From the NCBI RefSeq assembly GCF_028356935.1, contig NZ_CP102798.1, forward strand, positions 124,001 through 188,000: a stretch of DNA of 64,000 nucleotides, written 5' to 3'. Shown one piece after another: positions 1 through 8,115 of the stretch. The DNA comes from Lysinibacillus sp. OF-1 (GTDB lineage Bacteria > Bacillota > Bacilli > Bacillales_A > Planococcaceae). The position numbers and the translations under genes are program-made. Numbering within the stretch: position 1 is the stretch's first letter; every line of letters starts with the position of its first letter. The notes beneath the pieces were generated by a model. The model made no database searches, was not told the origin of the DNA, and worked only from the letters and a program-made list of their open reading frames with translations.

Positions 1-135
1 AAAGGCTATACAGCTACACGCCACCAACGTGAGGTAGGTACTGGATACTTTGATGAAATTTCTCAAGTTATCTCTGGAGGTACTTCTTCTACAACGGCAA
101 TGGCAGGTTCAACTGAAACTGAACAGTTTGTATAA
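1..135 (+). CDS. aceA: Isocitrate lyase, C-terminal end (partial)
   Basis: Open from the first base of the window to a TAA at 133-135; 44 codons are visible. The tail ([19 protein letters not shown] followed by a Ser/Thr/Gly-rich stretch ending in ETEQFV) matches the conserved end of bacterial isocitrate lyase, which splits isocitrate to glyoxylate and succinate. Malate synthase follows about 110 bp downstream on the same strand, giving the usual aceA-aceB glyoxylate-shunt pair, which supports the call. The active site lies outside the window. Confidence 0.85.
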   Translation, partial: KGYTATRHQREVGTGYFDEISQVISGGTSSTTAMAGSTETEQFV

Positions 136-184
136 GTCTTGATTGAATTACGTGTTTTCCTAAATTCATAATCATAGAGTAGTC

Positions 185-210
185 TCCTCCGCTCCTCCTA
201 AGGCGGAGGA
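185..210 (+). promoter_or_regulatory. Hairpin in the aceA-aceB intergenic region
   Basis: TCCTCCGC at 185-192 pairs perfectly with GCGGAGGA at 203-210 across a 10-nt loop. No T-run follows, so this is not a classical terminator. It may be an RNA processing or stabilising hairpin between the two cistrons. The left arm also resembles an anti-Shine-Dalgarno sequence. Function is inferred only. Confidence 0.35.
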
Positions 211-247
211 TGACGAAACTAAAATAGCAAAGGTGGGTAAACAACTA

Positions 248-1846
248 ATGGAACAGGCAACGACAGGTAAGCTTAAAATTGTTGGAGAACAAAACGAGCA
301 AACGAAGGAAGTTTTAACACCTGAAGCTCTTGAGTTTGTTCTTGCCTTGCATAAAAATTTTGATGCTCGTCGTAAGGAGCTGTTGAACGCTCGCCAGGAA
401 AGACAAAATCGTCTTGATACAGGAGAGAAACTGGATTTCTTACCAGAGACTAAAGGTATTCGTGAAGGTGATTGGACAATTGCACCACTTCCAAAGGACT
501 TGCAAGATCGCCGTGTCGAGATTACAGGTCCTGTTGATCGAAAAATGGTGATTAATGCTTTAAACTCTGGTGCAAAAATGTTTATGGCTTGCTTTGAGGA
601 TGCATCCTCTCCAACGTGGGAAAATATGATTGGTGGTCAAATTAATATGCGTGATGCTATTAATAAGACGATTGAGTTTACGCAAGCCTCCAATGGTAAA
701 ACGTATACATTAAATACTGAAACAGCAGTGCTGTTAGTTCGACCGCGAGGCTTACATCTGCTTGAGAAGCATGTGCTTGTTGATGGAGAGCCGATCTCAG
801 GGAGTTTCTTTGATTTTGGGTTATATCTATTCCATAATGCGAAAAATGCACTAGCACAAGGTACTGGGCCATACTTCTATTTACCGAAGCTTGAAAGTCA
901 TTTAGAGGCTCGTCTATGGAATGATATCTTTGTGTTTGCCCAAGATTATATTGGCATCCCACAAGGGACTATAAAAGCTACTGTTTTGATTGAAACGATT
1001 TTAGCAGCGTTTGAGATGGATGAAATTTTATATGAGCTACGTGAACATTCAGCTGGTCTGAATTGTGGCCGTTGGGATTATATTTTCAGTTATATTAAAC
1101 GTCTTCGCAATCAAGCTGACGTTATTTTACCAGATCGTGGCCAAGTAACGATGACTGTACCTTTCATGAAGGCTTATACGTCTTTATGTATACAGACATG
1201 TCATAAGCGAAATGCACCAGCAATGGGCGGTATGGCCGCACAAATTCCTGTTAAAAATGATGATGAGGCGAATGCGGTGGCATTTGCAAAGGTTGCAGAA
1301 GATAAACGTCGTGAGGCAACAGAGGGACATGATGGTACTTGGGTAGCACATCCAGGTATGGTGGCAACTGCAATGGAGCAATTTGATGCTATTATGACAA
1401 CTCCTAACCAAATTCATAAAAAACGCGAAGATGTACATGTAAAGGCAGAAGATTTAGTAGCTGTACCAGAAGGGACAATTACGCTTGAAGGTCTTCGTAT
1501 TAACTGCAGTGTTGGTGTACAGTATATTGCTTCATGGCTTCGTGGTAACGGTGCTGCACCTATAAATAACTTGATGGAGGATGCTGCAACAGCAGAAATC
1601 TCTCGAACACAAGTATGGCAATGGATTCGTCATCCTAAAGGTATTTTAGATGATGGACGTGGCATTACGTTAGCGTTTGTCTTAGAGATATTGGAAGAAG
1701 AGCTTGTGAAAATTAAAGAGGCTGTTGGGGAACAAGCCTATAACAGTGGTCGCTATGAAGAAGCTGCTGAACTGTTTAAATCTTTAATTGAGCAAGATGA
1801 GTTCGCGGAATTCTTGACACTTCCAGGGTATGAAAAATTAGCATAA
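248..1846 (+). CDS. aceB: Malate synthase A
   Basis: Condenses glyoxylate with acetyl-CoA to malate in the cytoplasm, the second step of the glyoxylate shunt used for growth on acetate or fatty acids. The 532-residue product has the normal length of malate synthase A and carries the family segments [45 protein letters not shown] and [11 protein letters not shown]. The Arg of VRPRG and the Glu and Asp of CFED are in the family's active-site region. I place the start at ATG 248, about 10 nt after AAGGTGGG (230-237). A GTG at 233 lies inside that ribosome site and adds five residues. The gene is probably cotranscribed with aceA. Confidence 0.95.
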   Translation: MEQATTGKLKIVGEQNEQTKEVLTPEALEFVLALHKNFDARRKELLNARQERQNRLDTGEKLDFLPETKGIREGDWTIAPLPKDLQDRRVEITGPVDRKMVINALNSGAKMFMACFEDASSPTWENMIGGQINMRDAINKTIEFTQASNGKTYTLNTETAVLLVRPRGLHLLEKHVLVDGEPISGSFFDFGLYLFHNAKNALAQGTGPYFYLPKLESHLEARLWNDIFVFAQDYIGIPQGTIKATVLIETILAAFEMDEILYELREHSAGLNCGRWDYIFSYIKRLRNQADVILPDRGQVTMTVPFMKAYTSLCIQTCHKRNAPAMGGMAAQIPVKNDDEANAVAFAKVAEDKRREATEGHDGTWVAHPGMVATAMEQFDAIMTTPNQIHKKREDVHVKAEDLVAVPEGTITLEGLRINCSVGVQYIASWLRGNGAAPINNLMEDAATAEISRTQVWQWIRHPKGILDDGRGITLAFVLEILEEELVKIKEAVGEQAYNSGRYEEAAELFKSLIEQDEFAEFLTLPGYEKLA

Positions 1847-1987
1847 GATAAAATCTACTATTAACATATTCAACTTTCCTAATTCTACTAACATAACGTG
1901 ACGGGGTCTGTTCCCCCGTTAAATGAAAGAGATAAGCATGATCGAATTAAAAGGGGTCTAAATAAAAGTTAAGAGGTTTTAAGGGGG

Positions 1988-2035
1988 AAAAGATGTCTTA
2001 TTAGCTTAGATGGGGAGCTGTAGGGCATCTTTTTT
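1988..2035 (+). terminator. Possible terminator of aceB
   Basis: AAAAGATG (1988-1995) pairs with CATCTTTT (2026-2033) and is followed by more T residues. The loop is long (about 30 nt), so the hairpin is weaker than the one just downstream. Confidence 0.4.
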
Positions 2036-2040
2036 GAAAT

Positions 2041-2080
2041 AAATCCGCGTAGCTGCTGCAGCAGTTTACGCGGATTTTTT
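2041..2080. terminator. Bidirectional terminator between aceB and the O-methyltransferase
   Basis: AAATCCGCGTA (2041-2051) pairs with TACGCGGATTT (2067-2077), followed by TTTTT on the plus strand. It sits between two convergent genes, so it can stop aceB transcripts and, less well, the minus-strand gene. Confidence 0.75.
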
Positions 2081-2086
2081 TCCGTC

Positions 2087-2752
2087 TTAGTTTACAATGG
2101 CTAGTACGAAGCCGTCATACCCCTTCACACCAACTGTTTGTATAGCTGTTGCTTCAATTCTAGGTTCCTCTTTTAGTAAATCTATAAATTGCTGTACGCC
2201 TCTGACACGTTCATCTTCACTAATTTCATCAGTTACCGCACCATTACGAACTACATTATCCGCGATGATGATGGCGCCTGGATGAGCTAGTTTTAACGCC
2301 CACTTCAAGTAAGCGGGGTTATTAGGCTTATCGGCATCAATAAAAATAAAGTCAAATAAATGGCCTGCTTTTTTCAAGTTTGGTAATGAATCTAAGGCGT
2401 TTCCTAAAATGATCTCAACCTGTTCCTTATAGCCAGCCCTCTCTATATTTTGTTGAGCGACTAAGGCATACTCTTCATTAATTTCTAAAGTCACTACTTT
2501 CCCTTCTTTAGGAAGAGCCTGCGCTAAGCAAATACTGCTATAGCCACCAAGTGTGCCAATTTCTAAAATAGTTGCTGCTCCTTTTATTTTAGCTAGTAAA
2601 TATAATAGTTTCCCTTGAGTAGGGGATACATCTATCTCTGGAATACCTGCTTCTTTATTAGCCTGTAGTACAGCATCAAGGTGTTCGTTTTCTGGTAGAA
2701 GCTTATCCATAAAATAGTCATCTACATTTTTCCAAACATTTAACTCTGTCAT
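2087..2752 (-). CDS. SAM-dependent O-methyltransferase, family 3 (caffeoyl-CoA OMT-like)
   Basis: 221 residues, the typical length of bacterial class I O-methyltransferases related to caffeoyl-CoA OMT, YrrM and MdmC. The SAM-binding motif I is ILEIGTLGGYSSICLA. Metal and substrate side residues are seen in FIFIDADKPNN and IIIADNVVRNG, which match the divalent-metal site of the family. The substrate, probably a small catechol or phenolic, cannot be told from sequence. GAGGA lies upstream of the ATG at 2752. It is divergent from a LysR regulator at 2864, the arrangement in which a LysR protein often controls its neighbour. Confidence 0.85.
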   Translation of the reverse strand: MTELNVWKNVDDYFMDKLLPENEHLDAVLQANKEAGIPEIDVSPTQGKLLYLLAKIKGAATILEIGTLGGYSSICLAQALPKEGKVVTLEINEEYALVAQQNIERAGYKEQVEIILGNALDSLPNLKKAGHLFDFIFIDADKPNNPAYLKWALKLAHPGAIIIADNVVRNGAVTDEISEDERVRGVQQFIDLLKEEPRIEATAIQTVGVKGYDGFVLAIVN

Positions 2753-2820
2753 GATACAGTCCTCATTTCCCTATATTTTAAAGTGCAAGCTTGCCAATAA
2801 AGTGTATGATAGAATAAATC

Positions 2821-2838
2821 ATAATAAAAATATATTAT
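2821..2838. promoter_or_regulatory. AT-rich dyad between the methyltransferase and LysR genes
   Basis: ATAATA (2821-2826) and TATTAT (2833-2838) form an inverted repeat in the 111-bp divergent spacer. LysR proteins commonly bind AT-rich interrupted dyads in such spacers. The region is AT-rich throughout, so chance is a real alternative. Confidence 0.3.
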
Positions 2839-2863
2839 TATTATTTATACATAACTTTATATT

Positions 2864-3775
2864 ATGAATAGGGGTGAAATCATCAACAGTCATAGCTTAA
2901 AATTATTTTATCAGGTTGCTACTACAGGTAGCTTCACTAAAGCTGCAGAGATCTTGTGTATTAGCCAACCTGCCGTTTCAAGTCAAATGAAGCGATTTGA
3001 ACATGAACTAGGAGTCCAATTATTTAAGCAACAAGGGCGTGGTGTAGTACTAACAGAAGTTGGTGAAGCTCTAGCAGAGAAAGCTCAAAATTTTATTGCT
3101 CTTGAACAGCATATTGAAACATTTATCGAAAATTACCGTTTGGCGAAAGCAGGGAATTTACATATTGTGGCTACCTATCTGCCTGCCAATTTTTTAATTC
3201 CAAAATGGGCAGCTACTTTCAAGGCTGCAAATGAACAGGTGGATTTAATGATTACAACAACCAATACGAAGGACGCTTTTGAACAACTAATAAACTATAA
3301 GGCGGATATTGCGATATATGGTGGAGGAATGTCTGAAAGGCCGAAAGAAATCGAGTGGGATGAATTATATGAGGATGAGTTATGGTTTGTTGTGTCTCCA
3401 AATCATCGCTTTGCATATCAATCCATTACATTGGTTGAAATGTTTCAGGAGCCTTTTATTATGAGGGAAGAAGGGAGCTCGATGAGAGAGCATCTGTTTT
3501 CGTTATGTCAAACATACCAAGTGAAACCACCGAAAATTGCCCTCCAATTTAATGGCATCAATGAAACAATTCGCTCGGTCATGGCAGGCTATGGTGCAAA
3601 CTTTATTTCTTCCCTTGCAGTTCGAGAGTATGTAGAGAGTGGCCAATTGGCAAGGGTTTATGTAAAGGATATACATGCTATTAAACATAAAATCGCTATT
3701 TGTACGAGAAATAACGAGAAACAAAATATGCTTGTGCAAAAATTTATTGAAACAATTAGAAATTCCCCAATTTAA
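2864..3775 (+). CDS. LysR-family transcriptional regulator
   Basis: 303 residues. The winged helix-turn-helix occupies the first 65 residues (SLKLFYQVATTGSFTKAAEI, then SQPAVSSQMKRFEHELG), followed by a type 2 periplasmic-binding-like effector domain from about residue 90. The effector is unknown. The divergent O-methyltransferase is the likely target. The ATG at 2864 has no upstream ribosome site. A good one, AGGGGTG (2869-2875), lies inside the reading frame just ahead of two ATC codons (2879-2884), and homologues usually begin close to that point, so the true start may be non-canonical. Confidence 0.9.
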   Translation: MNRGEIINSHSLKLFYQVATTGSFTKAAEILCISQPAVSSQMKRFEHELGVQLFKQQGRGVVLTEVGEALAEKAQNFIALEQHIETFIENYRLAKAGNLHIVATYLPANFLIPKWAATFKAANEQVDLMITTTNTKDAFEQLINYKADIAIYGGGMSERPKEIEWDELYEDELWFVVSPNHRFAYQSITLVEMFQEPFIMREEGSSMREHLFSLCQTYQVKPPKIALQFNGINETIRSVMAGYGANFISSLAVREYVESGQLARVYVKDIHAIKHKIAICTRNNEKQNMLVQKFIETIRNSPI

Positions 3776-3804
3776 TAAGCTTGTATCTCATGCATTATTG
3801 CAGT

Positions 3805-3835
3805 AAATTTGTTATACTAGTTATATAACAAATTT
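3805..3835. promoter_or_regulatory. Operator overlapping the GntR gene promoter
   Basis: A perfect 12-bp inverted repeat, 3805-3816 and 3824-3835, with a 7-bp spacer. Its core is TTGTTATA-N7-TATAACAA. It covers a -10-like TATACT (3813-3818) and ends next to the GGAG ribosome site of the GntR gene, as expected for autorepression. The same 8-bp core and 7-bp spacer recur at 24563-24585, with a variant at 24537-24561, ahead of the ABC cassette. Confidence 0.8.
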
Positions 3836-3848
3836 GGAGCTGATAAAC

Positions 3849-4244
3849 ATGTTTATTCAAATAGAGCCACAATCAGACGTACCGATCTATGAGCAGGTGA
3901 CACGTCAAATTATTGAAGGTATTGCAAGAGGCGAAATGAAACCAGGCGATACCCTACCATCTGTGCGAGGGTTAGCTGCTGATTTAGGTGTGAATATGCA
4001 TACTGTTAATAAGAGCTATCATGAATTAGAAGCGAAAGGAATTATTGTTATTCGACCGAAATCAGGAGCTATTATTAGTTCAACTGAGGAGAGAGCTTTG
4101 TCACCTGAGCAGCTACGACAAATCGAAAAGAATTTAAAGCCTGTTGTAGCAGAAGGAATGGTGCTCGGCGCAACAGTAGAACAAATTGAGCACATGATGA
4201 AAAAGGTATTCGCTGATTTGCAAATTCCAGCAGAGGGAGTGTAG
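3849..4244 (+). CDS. GntR-family repressor, YtrA subfamily
   Basis: 131 residues from ATG 3849, set by GGAG at 3836-3839; an upstream TTG at 3834 overlaps that site. The N-terminal winged HTH has the GntR pattern PIYEQVTRQIIEGIARGEM followed by GDTLPSVRGLAADLGVN. The short C-terminal segment of about 50 residues without a ligand domain is characteristic of the YtrA subfamily, which usually controls ABC transporters or membrane proteins. It is followed four bases later by a DUF1648 membrane protein, so the two are cotranscribed. A strong dyad overlaps its own promoter and recurs upstream of the 24.6 kb ABC operon. Confidence 0.92.
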   Translation: MFIQIEPQSDVPIYEQVTRQIIEGIARGEMKPGDTLPSVRGLAADLGVNMHTVNKSYHELEAKGIIVIRPKSGAIISSTEERALSPEQLRQIEKNLKPVVAEGMVLGATVEQIEHMMKKVFADLQIPAEGV

Positions 4245-4248
4245 CAAG

Positions 4249-5346
4249 ATGCTACTGGGTGTTTTTACAACAATCTACATCATGACATTAGCTATGCAAA
4301 TGATGGTTCCTTATATTGTAAGGGAGACTATTGTTTTTGGGGTTACTGTACCTGATCAGCATATTAAGCATCTCGCATTAGCTAAGCTGAAAAAACAGTA
4401 TGTTCAATTGGTAGGAGGCTCAGGCATAGTATTTCTAATCATTATGTTGATGTGCTACAATCGTCTAGCTTCTTCTGAATCCACTCAAAGTATCGTTTTA
4501 CTAAGCTGTTTGTTTAGTATGCTTACCGTAAGTATGGTGCTGTACTGGATAAATCATCACAAGGTATCAACGTTGAAAAGGCAGGAGCAGTGGGGCGTAA
4601 ATATTAAACAAGTACGAGCGGTTGATTTAACTGCTCGAAGCCGTGATGCAATGATTCCTTGGACATTTTTTGCTGTGCCTATAGGGATAGCGGTGTTTTT
4701 AATCATTTACACATTGCTCCATTACGACCTAATGCCAAATGATATAGCTGTACATTGGGGACCAAGTGGAGAAGCAGATGCTTGGAGAAACAAGACTTAT
4801 TTTACGGCTATTTCGCTGCCGCTTGTTATGCTAATGATGCAATGTATGATGTGGGGAATTACTGATTCTATTAAACGTTCTGCTATTAAATTAGCTGTAA
4901 ACCGCAAAGCTGAATCGTTGGAAGATCAGCTAAAGACTCGAAAATACATGAGTTGGAAAATATTGCTGATGAGCTATGCCTTAACCATTCTATTAACGGT
5001 TTTACAACTAAGCAATATTTATCCTTCCATGATTGTTGGCTATAAGCTATTACCAGTATTTATTTTATTTCTAGCTGTTGTGTTAGGTTCACTATTTATT
5101 TATATTTTGAAAAAGCGTAAACATAGAGTGCGTTATGAAGATAATGTTGATTCACAGGTAATGGATGTAGATGAAGATCGTTATTGGAAAGGCGGCTTAA
5201 TTTATATGAATCGACAGGACCCTTCCGTTTTTGTAGAGAAACGTTTTGGAGTAGGTTGGACCATGAACCTTGCAAATCCAAGAGGTTATATTGTTATTGG
5301 TTTGCCTTTTCTTTTATTACTGTTGATTTCCATATTCTCGTTATAA
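4249..5346 (+). CDS. DUF1648/DUF5808 multi-pass membrane protein
   Basis: 365 residues with about eight hydrophobic segments. A DUF1648 core lies near residues 145-200 (helix, then LMPNDIAVHWGPSGEADAW). The C-terminus has a DUF5808-like block (DRYWKGGLIYMNRQDPSVFV) followed by a final helix. DUF1648 also occurs in the immunity protein SdpI, but this protein is larger and its function is unknown. The start ATG at 4249 follows GAGGGAG within the end of the upstream GntR gene. It is probably controlled by that regulator. Confidence 0.8.
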   Translation: MLLGVFTTIYIMTLAMQMMVPYIVRETIVFGVTVPDQHIKHLALAKLKKQYVQLVGGSGIVFLIIMLMCYNRLASSESTQSIVLLSCLFSMLTVSMVLYWINHHKVSTLKRQEQWGVNIKQVRAVDLTARSRDAMIPWTFFAVPIGIAVFLIIYTLLHYDLMPNDIAVHWGPSGEADAWRNKTYFTAISLPLVMLMMQCMMWGITDSIKRSAIKLAVNRKAESLEDQLKTRKYMSWKILLMSYALTILLTVLQLSNIYPSMIVGYKLLPVFILFLAVVLGSLFIYILKKRKHRVRYEDNVDSQVMDVDEDRYWKGGLIYMNRQDPSVFVEKRFGVGWTMNLANPRGYIVIGLPFLLLLLISIFSL

Positions 5347-5365
5347 AATAATAGTAATTTGTGAT

Positions 5366-5399
5366 GAAAAATTCGTTCCATATGAGCGAGTTTTTTTCT
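5366..5399 (+). terminator. Terminator after the DUF1648 gene
   Basis: AAAATTCG pairs with CGAGTTTT (one G-T pair) across an 11-nt loop and is followed by a T-run ending near 5399, just ahead of the next gene's ribosome site. Confidence 0.55.
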
Positions 5400-5419
5400 T
5401 ATTGATTGGAGGTAGGCAG

Positions 5420-6091
5420 ATGCAAATTCTTGTTGTCGATGACGATGCTCATATTTTACAGCTAGTTACTATTTATCTCACAAGGGAAGGCTATCAGGTA
5501 CTATGTGCAGAAAATGCACAGCAGGCATTAGCCTTACTAGAAGGGAATCTGCCTGATTTAGCTGTTGTCGATGTGATGATGCCGGGGATGGATGGTTTTA
5601 CATTAACCGAGACTTTAACGCAAGATTATGACATTCCTGTTTTATTATTAACAGCGAAAGGCGAGCTTGAGGATAAAGAGCGTGGCTTTTTAGCAGGATC
5701 AGATGATTATGTTGTAAAGCCTTTTGAGCCAAAGGAATTATTGTTTCGTATAGCAGCTATTTTACGGAGATTGGATAAGAAAAATCAAGTAACTTTCCAA
5801 GTAGGCAAATTAGTGATTGATCGTCGAAGCTTTGAAGTTGTCATAGGAGAGGATACACTTATATTACCTTTAAAGGAATTTGAACTACTTGCTTTATTGG
5901 CATCACGCCCTCACCAAGTATTTACGCGAAGCTATATTATGGAGCAAGTATGGGGCTATGACTATGAAGGAGACGAACAGACGTTGAATACTCATGTGAA
6001 GCGAATTCGTGAAAGATTAAATCGCTATGACACGGCTGTTGAAATCACAACCGTAAGAGGTGTTGGCTATAAGCTAGAGGAGACAACATGA
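5420..6091 (+). CDS. hssR: HssR-like heme-responsive response regulator
   Basis: 223 residues from ATG 5420, eight bases after GGAGGT. The receiver domain has the acidic pair at D7-D8, phospho-acceptor D51 in VVDVMMPGMDG, and Lys in VVKPFEPKEL. The C-terminal OmpR/PhoB winged helix includes KEFELLALLASRPHQVFTR and WGYDYEGDEQTLNTHVKR. The latter closely follows the Staphylococcus HssR sequence as I remember it. HssR binds direct repeats and activates the heme efflux pump HrtAB in species where it has been studied; no hrtAB lies in this window. The gene overlaps the sensor kinase by 4 bp (ATGA). Confidence 0.8.
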   Translation: MQILVVDDDAHILQLVTIYLTREGYQVLCAENAQQALALLEGNLPDLAVVDVMMPGMDGFTLTETLTQDYDIPVLLLTAKGELEDKERGFLAGSDDYVVKPFEPKELLFRIAAILRRLDKKNQVTFQVGKLVIDRRSFEVVIGEDTLILPLKEFELLALLASRPHQVFTRSYIMEQVWGYDYEGDEQTLNTHVKRIRERLNRYDTAVEITTVRGVGYKLEETT

Positions 6092-7461
6092 AAACTTTAT
6101 ACAGTAAATTTGTTGTGACGACGATGCTAGTGATGATTGGTAGCCTATGTATTGGTTTTTTAGCAACGAATACGTATTATCATCAAGTGGTAAAAGAAAA
6201 GAATGATGCAAAAAACGTAAACATAGCAAAGGATATCGTTCATTATATTGAAACAGCGAAGCCAGAGGATTTAAATAATTATTTGAAGACACTGGGTGAA
6301 ATTGGCTATCAAATATATGTAACATCAGGCGAGGAAGGGTATTTTTTTGGTGGAGACTATCGTGATAAAACATTGTCAGCATCTGTTGTTGACCACGTTT
6401 TACAAGGAGAAACCTATCATGGTATGCGAGACTTCCCTAAAGAAACCTTTGTGACAGGATTTTTCGCTAATGAATTGATTAATACAGTTGGTGTGCCATT
6501 TACGTATGAAAACAAGCCATATGCATTATTTATAAGACCTGATATTCGCTTATTATTTTCGGAAGTGCATACGATACTTGCAGGGTTAATGTTGGTTATG
6601 ACAGTACTGAGTTTACTAGCAATGCTATTGTTTGCTAAAGCATTAATTCGTCCGATTACAAAGCTAACGGCGGCAACTCAACAGCTTGCGCATGAAAAGT
6701 TTGATACGGTGTTAGATATTGATAGTGCAGATGAAATTGGTCAATTAGCTGTAAGCTTTAATAGGATGACCGAGAAATTACAAGAAAATGATCGTATACG
6801 AAAGGAATTTATTAGTAATGTATCGCATGATTTTCAGTCGCCTTTGTTAAATATTCAAGGCTATGTTGACCTCCTGAAAAATCCGCTGCTGACTGAGCAG
6901 GAAAGACAGGAGTATGCAGCGATCATCGAGTTGGAAACAAAGCGCTTATCTACATTAACCAAGCAATTATTATTACTAACATCTCTCGACCAATCGACAA
7001 GAATCGTAAAACGTGAGCCGTACCGATTAGACGAACAATTGAGGGAGACTGTGCGAAAATATCGCTGGCAAATAGAAGAGGCACAGCTTCAAATAGCCTA
7101 CAAGCTAGAGCCAATTAGTTATGCTGGTGATGCAGGACTTTTACAAAATGTGTGGGATAATTTGCTGACGAATGCTATTAAATATAATGTAGAGGGTGGA
7201 CAAATACATCTACAATTACAGAAAAAATCTACTTCACTTGAAATCCTTGTGGAGGACAATGGGATGGGGATGACGACAGATCAATTAGCCAAAGTATATG
7301 ACCGCTTTTATCGCGCAGATGCTTCCAGGACAAAGCAAGGAACAGGTCTAGGACTAGCAATTGTCAAACAGATTGTAGAGCTACACGGAGGTACTATTCA
7401 GATGGAAAGTACGATGCATGTCGGTACAAAGGTTTATATTCATTTACCAGTCTTGTCATAA
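6088..7461 (+). CDS. hssS: HssS-like heme sensor histidine kinase
   Basis: 457 residues. TM1 lies at about 10-30, an extracellular sensor at 30-160, TM2 at 165-190, then HAMP, a HisKA domain with H247 in VSHDFQSPL, and an HATPase with DNGMGM and GTGLGLAIVKQ. The sensor region shares family blocks with staphylococcal HssS: the AKP-containing helix, TYHGMRDFP, FVTGFFANELINTVGVPF and the FIRPDI segment. These make the heme-sensor call more specific than a generic kinase. The start codon overlaps the hssR stop. Confidence 0.8.
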   Translation: MKTLYSKFVVTTMLVMIGSLCIGFLATNTYYHQVVKEKNDAKNVNIAKDIVHYIETAKPEDLNNYLKTLGEIGYQIYVTSGEEGYFFGGDYRDKTLSASVVDHVLQGETYHGMRDFPKETFVTGFFANELINTVGVPFTYENKPYALFIRPDIRLLFSEVHTILAGLMLVMTVLSLLAMLLFAKALIRPITKLTAATQQLAHEKFDTVLDIDSADEIGQLAVSFNRMTEKLQENDRIRKEFISNVSHDFQSPLLNIQGYVDLLKNPLLTEQERQEYAAIIELETKRLSTLTKQLLLLTSLDQSTRIVKREPYRLDEQLRETVRKYRWQIEEAQLQIAYKLEPISYAGDAGLLQNVWDNLLTNAIKYNVEGGQIHLQLQKKSTSLEILVEDNGMGMTTDQLAKVYDRFYRADASRTKQGTGLGLAIVKQIVELHGGTIQMESTMHVGTKVYIHLPVLS

Positions 7462-7534
7462 GGAGTTCATGTAAAGTTCATGTTCACACGTTAAACTGCT
7501 ACTTAGTTGAAACAAGCTTAGGGGGAGTTTTCGT

Positions 7535-7939
7535 ATGGAACAGAAGTGGAGTATACGTCTTATTCGATTAGCGGCTATTTTTGCTTTCATCGGTACGTAT
7601 TTAGGTTCACATATGTCAGGATCAGGTAGTTATGAATATAGACCAATCCATGCACATATTTTACTTGTCGGCTGGCTAAGTATGTTTGCATGGGGCATTT
7701 TTTATCGAGCCTTCAAAGTGAAATCACAAAAATTAGTAGCCATTCACGGTTGGACAGCTATTCTTGGTGTTTTGGGTTTAACAGTTGGCATGTGGTTTTA
7801 CAATATAAATCCATTTAATTTTGGTAGTACATTTACATTAATCTTCTTTATTGTAGGTGGAACTACGCTATTAATCAGCTTTGCCTTATTTATTATAGTA
7901 ACATTCATGATTCATCAACAAGACTATATAAAAAGTTAA
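7535..7939 (+). CDS. Small four-helix membrane protein with conserved His, heme-copper-oxidase-like
   Basis: 134 residues with four predicted helices. The segment RPIHAHILLVGWLSMFAWG resembles the histidine-bearing helix of heme-copper oxidase subunit I and NnrS-like proteins, where such His residues bind heme. A second His occurs in VAIHGWTAILG. Heme binding is inferred from this pattern and from the adjacent heme-sensing system; enzymatic function is unlikely at this size. GGGGG at 7521-7525 precedes the ATG. A short gap (73 bp) without a clear terminator separates it from hssS. Confidence 0.55.
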   Translation: MEQKWSIRLIRLAAIFAFIGTYLGSHMSGSGSYEYRPIHAHILLVGWLSMFAWGIFYRAFKVKSQKLVAIHGWTAILGVLGLTVGMWFYNINPFNFGSTFTLIFFIVGGTTLLISFALFIIVTFMIHQQDYIKS

Positions 7940-8022
7940 TCCATTACGCATTTCTAGCGCGCAGATAAACAATGTATCCAAAATTTTTCGATTTTGCCTG
8001 TAAAAATCTGTTGAGAAAAAAT

Positions 8023-8055
8023 ATTCATCTCCCACTATAGAAAAAGGAGATGAAT
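8023..8055. repeat. Inverted repeat in intergenic spacer
   Basis: ATTCATCTCC (8023-8032) pairs perfectly with GGAGATGAAT (8046-8055) across 13 nt. There is no T-run on the plus strand. It may act together with the terminator just downstream. Nothing else is visible between 7940 and 8115. Confidence 0.5.
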
Positions 8056-8069
8056 GCCGAAACAAGAGA

Positions 8070-8108
8070 AAAACCTACCGTATCACAATTCATGATACGG
8101 TAGGTTTT
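8070..8108. terminator. Strong bidirectional terminator
   Basis: A perfect 16-bp stem, 8070-8085 with 8093-8108, and a 7-nt loop, with A-tracts and T-tracts at the two ends. It lies between convergent genes (7939 and 8116) and can terminate both. Confidence 0.85.
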
Positions 8109-8115
8109 AAACTGT

